DNA of 64,000 nucleotides from Hyphomonadaceae bacterium. GTDB taxonomy: Bacteria; Pseudomonadota; Alphaproteobacteria; Caulobacterales; Aquidulcibacteraceae. The stretch spans positions 616,874-680,873 of the forward strand of contig JAHBYF010000001.1 of NCBI GenBank assembly GCA_019636095.1, read 5' to 3'. A program made the position numbers and the translations under genes. Below, piece after piece: positions 34,875 to 43,360 of this stretch; the stretch's first letter is position 1; each line of letters starts with the position of its first letter. The notes below the pieces were generated by a model, which was not told the DNA's origin, made no database searches, and saw nothing but the letters and a program-made list of their open reading frames with translations.

Positions 34875-35774
34875 ATGACCCGCATCGCATTCATTGGTCT
34901 TGGCAATATGGGCTCGGGCATGGCCCTAAATCAGGCGAAGGCCGGTCGTGAGGTCGTTGCCTTCGATCTCTCCGCTGACGCCATGAACGCCGCGAAGGAG
35001 CAGGGCATGAAGCCTGCCGCCAGCGCCGGTGAAGCTTGCAAAGACGCCGACGTCGTCATCACCATGCTGCCTGCTGGGCAACACGTGCGCGATGTCTACA
35101 TGGAGGCCATCCTCCCGAACGCGCCGAAGGACGCGCTGCTGATCGATTGCTCCACGATCGATGTCGATAGCGCCCGCACCGTCGCGCGCGACGCCGCCAT
35201 GCAGGGATTCCGTTCCGCCGATGCGCCGGTGTCCGGCGGCACTGCCGCAGCACAGGGCGGCACGCTCACATTCATGGTCGGTTGCCGCGAGCAGGATTTC
35301 GGCGACATCGAAGAGGCTCTGAAGCCTATGGCCAAAGCCACCATCCGCGCGGGCGATAGCGGCACGGGGCAAGCGGCGAAAATCTGCAACAACATGCTGC
35401 TCGGTATCTCAATGATCGCCACCAGCGAGGCGTTTGCCCTTGCTGAAGCGCTCGGCCTCGATGCGCAGAAGTTCTTCGACATCTCATCCAAAGCGTCAGG
35501 CCAGTGCTGGTCGATGACCGCCTATTGCCCGTGGCCCGGCCCAGTGCCGGCCGCGCCCTCAAACCGTGACTATGAGGGCGGCTTTGCCGCCGCGATGATG
35601 CTGAAGGACCTGAAGCTCGCGCAGGATGCGGCCGATGCGGCAGGCGCGCCGACGCCGCTCGGCGGCGCGGCTGAAGCGCTCTACGCTGAGCTTGTGCGTG
35701 GCGGCCACGGCGGTCGCGACTTCTCGATCATTCTACAAATGCTGCGCGGGACGCTGCCGCTAAACCGCGAATAG
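34875..35774 (+). CDS. mmsB: 3-Hydroxyisobutyrate dehydrogenase
   Basis: A 299-residue beta-hydroxyacid dehydrogenase that oxidises 3-hydroxyisobutyrate to methylmalonate semialdehyde, feeding MmsA. The Rossmann motif is IAFIGLGNMGSGMALN; the substrate-binding APVSGGTAAAQGGTLTFMVGC and the catalytic Lys in GQAAKICNNMLLGISM are present. The ATG at 34875 has CAGGAGACG upstream. The last 15 bases overlap the convergent response regulator gene. With mmsA and the hydrolase it covers the distal valine pathway. Confidence 0.95.
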   Translation: MTRIAFIGLGNMGSGMALNQAKAGREVVAFDLSADAMNAAKEQGMKPAASAGEACKDADVVITMLPAGQHVRDVYMEAILPNAPKDALLIDCSTIDVDSARTVARDAAMQGFRSADAPVSGGTAAAQGGTLTFMVGCREQDFGDIEEALKPMAKATIRAGDSGTGQAAKICNNMLLGISMIATSEAFALAEALGLDAQKFFDISSKASGQCWSMTAYCPWPGPVPAAPSNRDYEGGFAAAMMLKDLKLAQDAADAAGAPTPLGGAAEALYAELVRGGHGGRDFSIILQMLRGTLPLNRE

Positions 35775-36140
35775 CTGGTTGATCGCCGCGAGCAGGGCGC
35801 TCGGCGGCACAGGCTTGACCAACACCGCGTCCGCGCCGGCAGCGCGCGCTGTTTCCTCGTGCTTGGGGCTGGTGTCGCCGCTGAGCATGATGATCTTCGG
35901 CGCCCCGAAAGCTCTCTCTCCACGGACGGCCGCCAAGAAAGCCAAGCCGTCCATGCCGGGCATGTTCTTGTCGGCGAGGATTAAAGTCGCGGGCTGAGCG
36001 CGCAGCGAAATCAGCGCCTCGCTGGCGCTCGCCAGCGCGCGGAGGCGTGTCACGCCAACCTTGGAGAACACGCGCAACAGCATCGCCCGCATCGCTTCAT
36101 GGTCGTCCACGATCAGCACGTCGAGGTCGGCAAGCTCCAT
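35760..36140 (-). CDS. Single-domain response regulator (CheY-like receiver)
   Basis: A 126-residue stand-alone receiver. The acidic pocket is VLIVDDHEAM; the phospho-acceptor Asp lies in LILADKNMPGMDGLAFL; the switch Ser is in IIMLSGD and the Lys in VLVKPVPPS. There is no output domain, so it must act through a partner protein. No cognate kinase is adjacent. Its end overlaps the mmsB end by 15 bases, and the TonB receptor terminator lies just upstream of its start. Confidence 0.9.
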   Translation of the reverse strand: MELADLDVLIVDDHEAMRAMLLRVFSKVGVTRLRALASASEALISLRAQPATLILADKNMPGMDGLAFLAAVRGERAFGAPKIIMLSGDTSPKHEETARAAGADAVLVKPVPPSALLAAINQLFAV

Positions 36141-36174
36141 GTGCGAGGCTTAGCTTGCGTTGCGCCCAAAACAA

Positions 36175-36202
36175 AACGGCCGGAGCTTTCGCTCCGGCCG
36201 TT
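36175..36202 (-). terminator. Intrinsic terminator of the TonB receptor gene
   Basis: A perfect 12-bp stem (36202-36191 with 36186-36175; AACGGCCGGAGC) closed by a four-base loop is followed on the minus strand by TTTTGTTTTG. It begins 23 bases past the receptor stop codon, a textbook factor-independent terminator. Confidence 0.9.
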
Positions 36203-36224
36203 AGGCTCAGTTTTGTAGAACTGA

Positions 36225-38840
36225 TTAGTACTGCAGGCGAACCGAGACGCCGTAGGTGCGCGGCTCGTTCGGGAAGATGACGCGGGAGTTCTGCAGCGGC
36301 GGAGCGAAGCCGCCGACGAAGTAGAACTCGTCCGTCAGGTTCCGGCCGAACAGCTCGACCGACCAACGCTCGTTCTGCGGGCCGATGCCGATACGACCGT
36401 TGAAGATCGCGAACGAGTCGTTGTCCGTCACCGCGCTGCGGTTCAGCGTTAGTGTCCGGTACTCGCTGTTCCAACGGCCATCGAGATAGAACAGAGCGCC
36501 AAGGTTCGCGCTCAGCGGCACGCGGTAGGCGATCGCACCCGTCACGACCCATTCCGGCGCGAACGACAGCGGATCGCCGCTGGTGATTGTGTTCGGCACC
36601 GGATCAAGCGCGTTGAAGACGACCGTGCTGTCGTAATAGGCGTCGTTCCAGATCACGCCAGCGTTGATGTTCAGACCTTCCATCGGGTTGGTCGCGAACT
36701 CCAATTCGACACCTTGGCTGATCACTTCCGGCACGTTGCGCGTGATGAAGTTGAAGCCGTTGAAGTTGTTCGACTGGTAGTCGTGGATCTGTTCGTAGAA
36801 CCCGGTGAGGTTGAACGTGGTAGAGCCGCCGAACAGCGTGGTTTTCAGACCGATTTCGTAAGAGTCTGTGAATTCCGGGTCGAACGCCAACTGATCGGTG
36901 TTGAGGGACAGATTGCTGACCGTCGACGGGCGGATAGAGAAGCCCGAGCGATCGATGTTGAAGCCGCCCGCCTTGTAGCCGCGCGAGTAGCCGCCATAGA
37001 TCATGACGTCATCGTTCAGGTGATAGGCGAGAGACGCCGTGCCGCTGAACTCATTCTCTTCACGGCTGCCCGACCAGTTGCCGTTTGCGATCGGGTTGAC
37101 AGCTGGGTTGCAGGCCAATGCCATTGCGGTTGCGCCGTCCGACGTGCCTTCGATGAAGCGCACAATGCCGAGCGGGAAGCCGGGAGCGGCTGCGTTGTTG
37201 CCGAGCAGACCGATCGTCGCGAGTTCCATTTGCTGGAGCGAAGCGCAGGCCGGGTTCACGGCGTTCAGGTTGGCGTCGAGATCCTTGGTTTCGTCGCTGT
37301 AGCGCAAGCCCAGCGTCAGGATCAGATTGTCCGACAAGCTGATCTCGTTGTGCGTGAACACAGAGATACTTTGCGTCTGGACGTTCCAAACGTCGGCTTG
37401 TTGGCCGGTGCCTGCGGGAGCTGGTACAAGCGACCCACCGTTGACCCCAAGAATTGCGAGGTTGGCGGCCAGCAGCTCTGGTCCAGTCATCGTGCCGACG
37501 AAGGGACCCGCCGGATTGTTCAGCACAGCTTGGAAGATCGACGGCACGCCCCCGCCGCAATAGTTGAACAGCTCGAAAGAGCCAGAGCAGGCAGATGAGA
37601 CCGCGAGGTTCGAAAACAGCGACGCTTGCGAGCCTTGGCGGATCGTATCGGTCTGATCGATCGATTCATCCGCGTAGAAGGCGCCAACGAGCCAGTTCAA
37701 ACGGCCAACTTCGCCTTGCAGACGGATTTCTTGCGTGAAGTTTTCGATCCCCACTTCGAGGCCATCGCGATAGGCGATGTCCGCCGAGGTGAAATCGATG
37801 TCTTGGTCGCGGACCGCTTTCCAGTCGCGAACGGCGCTGATCGAGGTCAGGTTGACGCCACCCAAATCCCAATCGAGTTGGGCAGAGAAGCCGATTTCAT
37901 CCGTCGTTTCGCCGTAGCCGCGTCCGGGCGTCACGCTCATCTGGCGCGCTTCTGCGTCCAGTACCGGCACGCCGCCGCCAGGCGTCACACCGCCGCCACC
38001 CGTAAGGATCGAGATCAACGCCGATGTGGTGCCGTAGTTGACGAGAGTTGCGCCGCAGCAAACGGAGTCGCTTTGGGCGCCGTCGAGGATCAGGCGTAGC
38101 GATGCGTTCGGCGTGATATCCCAGAGCGCTTGGCCGCGAGCCGACCAGCGGCTCGAGCTGTTGACGTCTTCGCCGCCAGCGATGTCGGTGATGTAACCAC
38201 CGCGGTCACGGACGACGCCGTCGAGGCGGAACGCCAGGGAGTCGGTCACCGGCATGTTGACGCCGGCTTCCAGGCCCGTCTCTTCAAGATCGTCGAAACC
38301 GTAATCACCCTGAATGTACATGCCCGGCTCAAACCGCGGGCCCGCCGAGATGACGCTGATAGCGCCAGCGGACGTGTTGCGGCCGAACAGCGTGCCTTGC
38401 GGGCCGCGCAGAACTTCGACGCGCTCAAGTTCCGGGAGATCGGCCAGCGCCGCACCGGCGCGAGCACGATAAACGCCGTCGATGAAAATACCGACGGCGC
38501 CTTCGAAGCCGGGGTTGTCAGAGCCGGTGCCGATGCCGCGGATGCGGGCGATCGTGCCGGAGGAATTCGATTGGCCGGTGCCCATTTGCAGCGACGGCGC
38601 AACCTGCGTCACGTCGCGCAGATCCTGCACGCCAGAGTTTTCAAGCTGCTCGCCGCTCACCGCCGTAACAGCCAGCGGAACGTCTTGGATCGCGGCCGCG
38701 CGACCCGTCGCCGTAACGACGATTTCGTCTGTTACGGTGTCATCCCCATCTTGCGCCAACGCGGGCGATGCGAGCGCCCCCATTGCCGCGAGCGAAGCGC
38801 CCGAAAGCAGAATCCGACCCCAATTTGACTTCTTGCTCAT
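36225..38840 (-). CDS. TonB-dependent outer-membrane receptor
   Basis: An 871-residue receptor. The signal peptide is MSKKSNWGRILLSGASLAAMGALASPALAQ. A TonB box-like DEIVVTATGR follows, then the plug domain (AIQDVPLAVTAVSGEQLENSGVQDLRDVTQVAPSLQMG; LRGPQGTLFGRNTSAGAISVIS). The remainder is a 22-strand beta barrel ending in TYGVSVRLQY with a terminal aromatic residue. This plug style is typical of the large receptor families of Caulobacterales and sphingomonads that take up plant or aromatic compounds. The substrate is not readable. It is transcribed alone from the predicted promoter at 38983-38955 and ends at a strong terminator. Confidence 0.95.
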   Translation of the reverse strand: MSKKSNWGRILLSGASLAAMGALASPALAQDGDDTVTDEIVVTATGRAAAIQDVPLAVTAVSGEQLENSGVQDLRDVTQVAPSLQMGTGQSNSSGTIARIRGIGTGSDNPGFEGAVGIFIDGVYRARAGAALADLPELERVEVLRGPQGTLFGRNTSAGAISVISAGPRFEPGMYIQGDYGFDDLEETGLEAGVNMPVTDSLAFRLDGVVRDRGGYITDIAGGEDVNSSSRWSARGQALWDITPNASLRLILDGAQSDSVCCGATLVNYGTTSALISILTGGGGVTPGGGVPVLDAEARQMSVTPGRGYGETTDEIGFSAQLDWDLGGVNLTSISAVRDWKAVRDQDIDFTSADIAYRDGLEVGIENFTQEIRLQGEVGRLNWLVGAFYADESIDQTDTIRQGSQASLFSNLAVSSACSGSFELFNYCGGGVPSIFQAVLNNPAGPFVGTMTGPELLAANLAILGVNGGSLVPAPAGTGQQADVWNVQTQSISVFTHNEISLSDNLILTLGLRYSDETKDLDANLNAVNPACASLQQMELATIGLLGNNAAAPGFPLGIVRFIEGTSDGATAMALACNPAVNPIANGNWSGSREENEFSGTASLAYHLNDDVMIYGGYSRGYKAGGFNIDRSGFSIRPSTVSNLSLNTDQLAFDPEFTDSYEIGLKTTLFGGSTTFNLTGFYEQIHDYQSNNFNGFNFITRNVPEVISQGVELEFATNPMEGLNINAGVIWNDAYYDSTVVFNALDPVPNTITSGDPLSFAPEWVVTGAIAYRVPLSANLGALFYLDGRWNSEYRTLTLNRSAVTDNDSFAIFNGRIGIGPQNERWSVELFGRNLTDEFYFVGGFAPPLQNSRVIFPNEPRTYGVSVRLQY

Positions 38841-39215
38841 CGCCGTCCTCCCAGTGCCCGGATGCGCCTTCTTTTGGGCGTCCGCGGCAGACCAATGGCG
38901 TAGTCGGGCTGACGAGCGGGTACTCCCCCCGCGCCCTACCTGTCCGTGTGCGCTATAGCAGGTGCGAAACCTAGGCGTGTCAACGGGTCGGCGCGGTATA
39001 ACTTGACGCCCGCGTCATGGCGTTGCTCCCCTGAGGCGGCGCGGTCACACTGCCCTCGGGGCAGACAAGCCCGCCGGTTAGTCCGTTGGGAGTAGGGCGC
39101 GTCCGGGGCAGCCGGCGCCTACAATTAGAAGTATATTATGACGTTGCGGAATGCGCCATTTGCGTGTGCTCGAGTCGCTTAGCCGCACGTGGATGCGCGC
39201 GCTATAGACGACCTT
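38841..39215. other. Gene-free divergent region, 375 bp
   Basis: This region lies between the TonB receptor (minus) and queC (plus). Apart from the receptor promoter and leader, it has a GC-rich part with several short self-complementary pieces around 39030-39120, then an A/T-rich patch (AATTAGAAGTATATTATG near 39122-39140) that could hold the queC promoter. I see no small gene or tRNA. Confidence 0.5.
38955..38983 (-). promoter_or_regulatory. Predicted promoter of the TonB receptor gene
   Basis: Minus strand TTGACA (38983-38978), a 17-base spacer, then TGCTAT (38960-38955). The predicted start near 38948 gives a leader of about 108 bases that ends in GGGAGGACGGCG before the ATG. The leader does not match a cobalamin riboswitch in my reading. 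Confidence 0.55.
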
Positions 39216-39917
39216 ATGTCGACCGCCCTCGTTTTGTTTTCCGCCGGTCAAGATTCGGCGACCTGCCTAGCTTGGGCGCTGAGCGGCTTCGATCGCGTGG
39301 AGACCATCGGATTCGCCTACGGCCAGCGTCATGCGGTGGAGTTGGAGCAAAGGCCAATTTTGCGTGACGCCATCGCAGCGTTGCGCCCCGAATGGGCGGC
39401 GCGGCTGGGGGAAGACAAAGTCGTCGACCTGTCCGGCTATGGCGCATTGGCGGAAAGCGCTCTGACGGCTGACCAAGCGATAGAGATGCTGTCGAACGGA
39501 TTGCCGAGCACCTTCGTGCCTGGCCGGAATCTGGTGTTTCTCTCTGTCGCCGCCGCGCATGCCTATCGCAGAGGCGCTGCGACACTTGTCGGCGGCATGT
39601 GTGAGACGGACTATTCCGGATACCCAGATTGCCGGCGCGCGACGATCGACGCGATGCAACGAGCGCTTTCGCTGGGCCTGGCTGCGCCACTCACAATAGA
39701 GACTCCGCTCATGCGTCTGACAAAGGCGCAGACCTGGACGCTTGCACACGACCTCGGCGGTGAAGCCTTGGTGCGGGAGATCCTCGAGCATAGCCACACC
39801 TGCTACGAGGGCGATCGATCAAAACGCCATGAGTGGGGCTACGGATGTGGCGCCTGTCCAGCGTGCGAGCTACGCGCCAACGGCTGGCGCGAATGGTCGG
39901 CAACGAACGTGGCCTGA
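39216..39917 (+). CDS. queC: 7-Cyano-7-deazaguanine synthase QueC
   Basis: A 233-residue ATP-dependent enzyme that turns carboxy-deazaguanine into preQ0 in queuosine biosynthesis. The PP-loop is [19 protein letters not shown] near the start; [28 protein letters not shown] and [12 protein letters not shown] are characteristic. The C-terminal zinc site is [29 protein letters not shown]. In the PP-loop most QueC proteins read SGGxDS where this one has SAGQDS. The other queuosine genes (queD, queE, folE) are not nearby. Start ATG 39216; GTG 39189 is less likely. Confidence 0.95.
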   Translation: MSTALVLFSAGQDSATCLAWALSGFDRVETIGFAYGQRHAVELEQRPILRDAIAALRPEWAARLGEDKVVDLSGYGALAESALTADQAIEMLSNGLPSTFVPGRNLVFLSVAAAHAYRRGAATLVGGMCETDYSGYPDCRRATIDAMQRALSLGLAAPLTIETPLMRLTKAQTWTLAHDLGGEALVREILEHSHTCYEGDRSKRHEWGYGCGACPACELRANGWREWSATNVA

Positions 39918-39989
39918 GCAACCAAGAACGCCAGGGCGGTCGAGCGAACGGGGAAAGGGGCCCTAAAACCCGCCCTGGCGCGCGCCGGC

Positions 39990-40481
39990 TTATCGCGGGG
40001 TGGCGATGTAAGCGTCGGCGACTTTCACGGCGAATTGCCGAATGGCGTGACGCGCCTCGCTCCAGGTCGTAGCTGCGCCGAGGATGTCTTCCAGTGAGTG
40101 ATTGAAGCGGCGGTGAGTGACCTCCGTTGTCGCGCCGTTGGCGCCATGCACTGTTGCGCGGAGTTCGGCGCCGCCGACGGAAATGCTGCGCATGTCGAGC
40201 GAAGGGCGATCAAACATCTGCTGCATCGTTGGCCGGTTCGGCTCGGCATTGACGATCGTGACTTCGATCGATGCGGAATCGGCTGAAACGCCGCGGCGTG
40301 TAAGTTCGCGAGAGATCGCGTCGGAAACCGCGGTGCGAAGTACTTCGCCCTCTCGCACGCCATACGTTTCTTCCAGCGAGTTTTGAAATTCGGGCGAGAA
40401 TGAAACCGGCGTAGACTGCGCCCACGCAGGTGCAGCGAATGCGAACACGGCGGCGCTAGCGAGAAGAAGACGGATGCCCAT
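39990..40481 (-). CDS. Secreted hypothetical protein
   Basis: A 163-residue exported protein that I do not recognise. Signal peptide MGIRLLLASAAVFAFAAPAWAQ, cut after AQ. The mature part has an alternating strand pattern (IEVTIVNAEPNRPT, ISVGGAELRATVHGANGATTEVTHRRF) followed by a helical C-terminus. There are no cysteines and no repeats, and it is too short for a transporter. An 18-bp inverted repeat lies 45 bases upstream. Function unknown; periplasmic location is likely. Confidence 0.7.
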   Translation of the reverse strand: MGIRLLLASAAVFAFAAPAWAQSTPVSFSPEFQNSLEETYGVREGEVLRTAVSDAISRELTRRGVSADSASIEVTIVNAEPNRPTMQQMFDRPSLDMRSISVGGAELRATVHGANGATTEVTHRRFNHSLEDILGAATTWSEARHAIRQFAVKVADAYIATPR

Positions 40482-40525
40482 TGGCGGCTCCCACAGCGTT
40501 GGAGGCTTTGACTATGCCAGCCCGC

Positions 40526-40543
40526 TGAGTGGTATGCCACTCA
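40526..40543. repeat. Short inverted repeat between two minus-strand genes
   Basis: TGAGTGG-TATG-CCACTCA is a perfect 7-bp dyad with a four-base centre, between the end of the glycine-zipper lipoprotein gene and the start of the secreted hypothetical. It could be an operator or a weak terminator stem; no T-run follows. Confidence 0.4.
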
Positions 40544-40569
40544 CGTTCGCGTCAAACCGAGCCAATCGC

Positions 40570-40788
40570 TCAGTGATGATGATGATCGTCCTTGTCATCG
40601 TCGTCATTGTCGCCCGGCGTGGCCGCGTCGATGACTGCGCCGGTAGCGTCGACCGTCGCCCCGACCACAGCGCCGGTCACGCCGACGGCGGCGCCGATCA
40701 CCGCGCCGGTTGCGCCAGCGGCGGCGCCCACCAAGCATGAGGCGAGCAAAGGCGCCGCCAACATGACAATGACGAGAGATCTGATCAT
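40570..40788 (-). CDS. Small glycine-zipper lipoprotein with Asp/His-rich tail
   Basis: A 72-residue lipoprotein. The signal peptide MIRSLVIVMLAAPLLASC places the lipid Cys at residue 18. The body is a Gly/Ala repeat (GAAAGATGAVIGAAVGVTGAVVGATVDATGAVIDAA) of the glycine-zipper kind, expected to pack in or along a membrane. The C-terminus is TPGDNDDDDKDDHHHH, four natural histidines preceded by acidic residues, a likely metal-binding tail. The ATG at 40788 is the start nearest the signal. Function unknown. Confidence 0.78.
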   Translation of the reverse strand: MIRSLVIVMLAAPLLASCLVGAAAGATGAVIGAAVGVTGAVVGATVDATGAVIDAATPGDNDDDDKDDHHHH

Positions 40789-40858
40789 GGTAGTCCCACC
40801 GCTAAATCGCGGGGACCGTGCGCGCGTGTTCAGCGCTTGGCAAGGGCGCTCGGCAGCC

Positions 40859-41401
40859 TCAAGCGCTCCAGCGTAGATCGTCCACGTCAAACGCATCATC
40901 GCCGGAGCCTTCTCTCTTATCGGACTCCCGCCGTAGGGGACCCGCGTAGTGCGGATCCTGTCCAAAGCGCCGATCCGGCCCGAAGAAGCCTGTAGTGCTT
41001 ACGAACATGCGCGTGTCGGTCAGCACGGTTGAGATGCGCTCGAATAAGAGCTGCGCACTAATTGGTTTGCGTACAAACCCGCTGACGCCGGCGTCGCGCG
41101 CCGCAGCGACCCGAGATGCTTCCGTGTGTGCGGTAAGCATCAAGATCGGGACGTAGGGGTTTGGGCTGTCGTGATTGCGGCGGACCATTCGCGTGAAGGC
41201 AAGGCCGTCCACGGGCGCCATCTTCCAGTCGACAATGATGAGATCGACAGGTCGATCGCCCATCACTTCAAACGCTTCACCGCCGGTTGCGGCTTCAGTG
41301 ACTTTCGAAATGCCGCCAGCGCGGAGCAGGCAGCGCACGAGAAAGCGCATCTGCTTGTTGTCGTCGACAACCAGCACATGAATATCGTTGAGGGTCGTCA
41401 C
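40859..41401 (-). CDS. Response regulator with short C-terminal extension
   Basis: A 180-residue receiver protein. The acidic pair is in VLVVDDNKQMRFLVRCLL; the phospho-acceptor Asp is in DLIIVDWKMAPVDGLAF; Thr and Lys are in MLTAHT and FVRKPIS. A tail of about 50 residues (FFGPDRRFGQDPHYAGPLRRE) follows. That pattern recurs in alphaproteobacterial stand-alone regulators and is not a DNA-binding domain. I chose the GTG at 41401 (GGGACGG upstream); a TTG at 41452 is in frame but weak. No kinase is adjacent. Confidence 0.88.
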   Translation of the reverse strand: MTTLNDIHVLVVDDNKQMRFLVRCLLRAGGISKVTEAATGGEAFEVMGDRPVDLIIVDWKMAPVDGLAFTRMVRRNHDSPNPYVPILMLTAHTEASRVAAARDAGVSGFVRKPISAQLLFERISTVLTDTRMFVSTTGFFGPDRRFGQDPHYAGPLRRESDKREGSGDDAFDVDDLRWSA

Positions 41402-41567
41402 TGACCGTCCCGCGCTGAACCGCCCTGCAGTCAGAAGCGCGGAAAAGTGCAAACGCTTGGTAAATTTTCAAGGTCTCGGAAGGCGAAAGCCGCTGCGGAT
41501 CAGTAAATCGGTGCCGATGATCAAGCTTCTAAGGGCGAGCCGACCAAGTTGACGCCCAGTTCAACTT

Positions 41568-42272
41568 CTACGGCGCGTCCACCAGAACGATTTCTGTGTC
41601 CTCACCTGCTTCAATGCGAAGTTCATCTTCATCGCGGATCGCGGCGCCGTCGCGGGCGCCAAGTTCGATGCCGTTGACGCTCGCCTTGCCCTTGGCGAGC
41701 GCAAGGTAGGCAAAACGTCCTTTGGCGAGCTTGTACGCCACGCTCTGACCGCTCTTCAGCGTCGCCGCCAGCAGCCGGGCGTCTTGCCGGATCGGCAACG
41801 CGCCGGCTGCTTGGTCGTCCTCGAAACCCGAAGCGAGGGTCACTAATGACCCTGCGCGCTCGTTCTTCGGAAACTTTGCTGCACCCCAATACGGTTCACC
41901 GCCGCGCTCTTTTGGCAGAATCCAGATCTAATAGAGCGTCGTGGATTCTCCTTCGAGATTGTATTCGGCGTGAGTGACCCCAGACCCCCCGCTCATCACC
42001 TGTACGTCGCCGGCTTCGGTGCGGCCTTTGTTACCCATCGAATCCTGGTGCGTGATCGCCCCGCTGCGGACGTAGGTGATAATTTCCATGTCGGAGTGGG
42101 GGTGGGGCGGAAAGCCGGATTTGGCCTTGATGGTGTCGTCGTTCCACACGCGCAAAGCACCCCAGTGAACGCGCTTGGGATCGTGATAGCCGGAAAAGCT
42201 GAAATGGTAGCGAGCGGCGAGCCAATCGGCGTCATGCCTGCCCAGACTGTCGAACGGACGTTTCTCAATCAT
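41568..42272 (-). pseudogene. Pirin family protein interrupted by an in-frame amber codon
   Basis: Read without the stop this is a complete pirin (about 234 residues) from MIEKRPFDSLGRHDADWLAARYHFSFSGY at 42272. The metal-binding part FPPHPHSDMEIITYVRSGAITHQDSMGN and MSGGSGVTHAEYN is intact. At 41930-41928 a TAG falls in GESTTLY-stop-IWILPKERGGEPYWG, where pirins normally have TTLLQIWILP, so a Gln codon (CAG) has become TAG. Downstream the same frame continues for 119 residues of ordinary pirin C-terminal domain to the true stop at 41568. A second in-frame start could express the C-terminal half alone. It could be a real recent nonsense mutation or a sequencing error. GAGGTC precedes the start. 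Confidence 0.88.
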
Positions 42273-42395
42273 CGAAGACCTCTTCGTTCGGAAAGTGGGC
42301 TGTTCCATTTCGATCTCAAGGCACAAGCCTGACACCTGACGGCGCTTGACGAAAGCACTGCGCCGGAGTGCAACGGCTAGCAAAGGGAGGACTTG

Positions 42396-42866
42396 ATGAT
42401 CCGCACACTTATCGCCGCCAGCACGGTCCTGTTGCTCGCTTCCTGCGGTCCAGCCGCTGCGCCGACGACTGAGGAGGCGCCGGCGCCGCAAGGCCTAGCC
42501 GAGCAGATTCAGGCAGCCGGCCCAGAGCAACAAACGGTTCTCGCGTACCAGGCTTTCATCGCCTATCAAACCGCGCATCCCGATCTTGTGGTCCCGCCGT
42601 GTACCTCGGTTCGCGGCACCGATCGCATCACCGTGCCGGAGAACGTCGCCGCCGACAGCATTTATGCGCCGCATCATGGCCAGGTGGTGTTCACGGTTCA
42701 GTGTGGCGCGCTCATCAGCGCAACGCGCATGGACTACAACGAGAAGTGGCTTGTTTCGTTTGTGCCTGGCGCGTCGGAAGCGACCGTTGAGCATTGTTTG
42801 GGTGAGCGCGGTTTGGACCTCTGCCCGCGCAGTGCGCCAACGGCGACGACAGCAACAACGCCTTAG
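42396..42866 (+). CDS. Hypothetical lipoprotein
   Basis: A 156-residue lipoprotein: MIRTLIAASTVLLLASC, with the lipid Cys at residue 17, then a Pro/Ala/Glu linker and a compact domain with four further cysteines (PPCTSVRG, TVQCGAL, EHCLGERGLDLCPRS), probably two disulfides. The tail is Thr/Ala rich. No family recognised. The ATG at 42396 has AAGGGAGG upstream. It is divergent from the broken pirin gene, and a GC-rich hairpin lies eight bases after its stop. Confidence 0.72.
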   Translation: MIRTLIAASTVLLLASCGPAAAPTTEEAPAPQGLAEQIQAAGPEQQTVLAYQAFIAYQTAHPDLVVPPCTSVRGTDRITVPENVAADSIYAPHHGQVVFTVQCGALISATRMDYNEKWLVSFVPGASEATVEHCLGERGLDLCPRSAPTATTATTP

Positions 42867-42873
42867 TTGGTGC

Positions 42874-42902
42874 GGCGGAGGCGGGCGAAGTCCGCTTCCG
42901 CC
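42874..42902. terminator. GC-rich hairpin between convergent lipoprotein genes
   Basis: GGCGGAGGCGG (42874-42884) pairs with CCGCTTCCGCC (42892-42902) with a single G-T wobble and a seven-base loop. Placed between two convergent genes it probably acts as a bidirectional terminator, though it has no T-tract on either side. Confidence 0.5.
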
Positions 42903-42923
42903 GACAACGTTGCCGCGATGCCT

Positions 42924-43349
42924 TCATTCAGGCGTTGGCAGTGTGCTGTTGAATTGCGCAATCTGGTTCTGTCTCGCGTCCATCAGAACCAACGATTCCT
43001 GATCGAAATGTGCGTAACGCGTGCGATCGAGCACGCTCAAAAAGTTGCGCTCCGTGTCCATCTGCATTGGTGTCGCGCAGGCCATTTCGGTAACCGCCAC
43101 CATGCCGAACCGGAGCTCCTCTCCCGCCTCCTGCACATCAGCGGTCCAGCGATTGCAGCCGGTGTAGCCGGAGGCGCGGTCGCCATCGAACTCCAATGTC
43201 GCCCCGTGCGGGTTGGCGTTGAGATCATCCATGCGCAGCCACTTTGTGCCCGAGAGATAATGCGTCGCCGCTTGCGGCGCCGGCGTTGGCCTGGCCGAGG
43301 TTTGCGTGCAGGCGGCAAGCAACAGCAATGCAAGAAGGGGAGAACGCAT
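42924..43349 (-). CDS. META domain lipoprotein (HslJ-like)
   Basis: A 141-residue lipoprotein with signal MRSPLLALLLLAAC. The remainder is a META domain: LSGTKWLRMDDLNANPHGATLEFDGDRASGYTGCNRWTADVQ, then EELRFGMVAVTEMACATPMQMDTERNFLSVL, with the paired cysteines usual in this domain. META-domain proteins such as HslJ are linked to envelope stress and antibiotic tolerance, but the biochemical role is unknown. Start chosen at ATG 43349 (AGGG upstream). It begins 11 bases after the short-chain dehydrogenase stop, so co-transcription is likely. Confidence 0.88.
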   Translation of the reverse strand: MRSPLLALLLLAACTQTSARPTPAPQAATHYLSGTKWLRMDDLNANPHGATLEFDGDRASGYTGCNRWTADVQEAGEELRFGMVAVTEMACATPMQMDTERNFLSVLDRTRYAHFDQESLVLMDARQNQIAQFNSTLPTPE

Positions 43350-43360
43350 GCGCGGCCCTG

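Noticed and set aside
38841..39140. Possible cobalamin riboswitch upstream of the TonB receptor
   Set aside because: The minus strand has some GC-rich pieces resembling parts of one (GCCGGCTGCCCCGG), but the B12-box and the ordered stems are missing, and those pieces lie upstream of the predicted transcription start.
40570..40620. DDDDK and HHHH resembling a cloning tag
   Set aside because: The residues lie in a natural lipoprotein gene amid normal chromosomal sequence with no vector flanks, so the resemblance to an engineered tag is coincidental.
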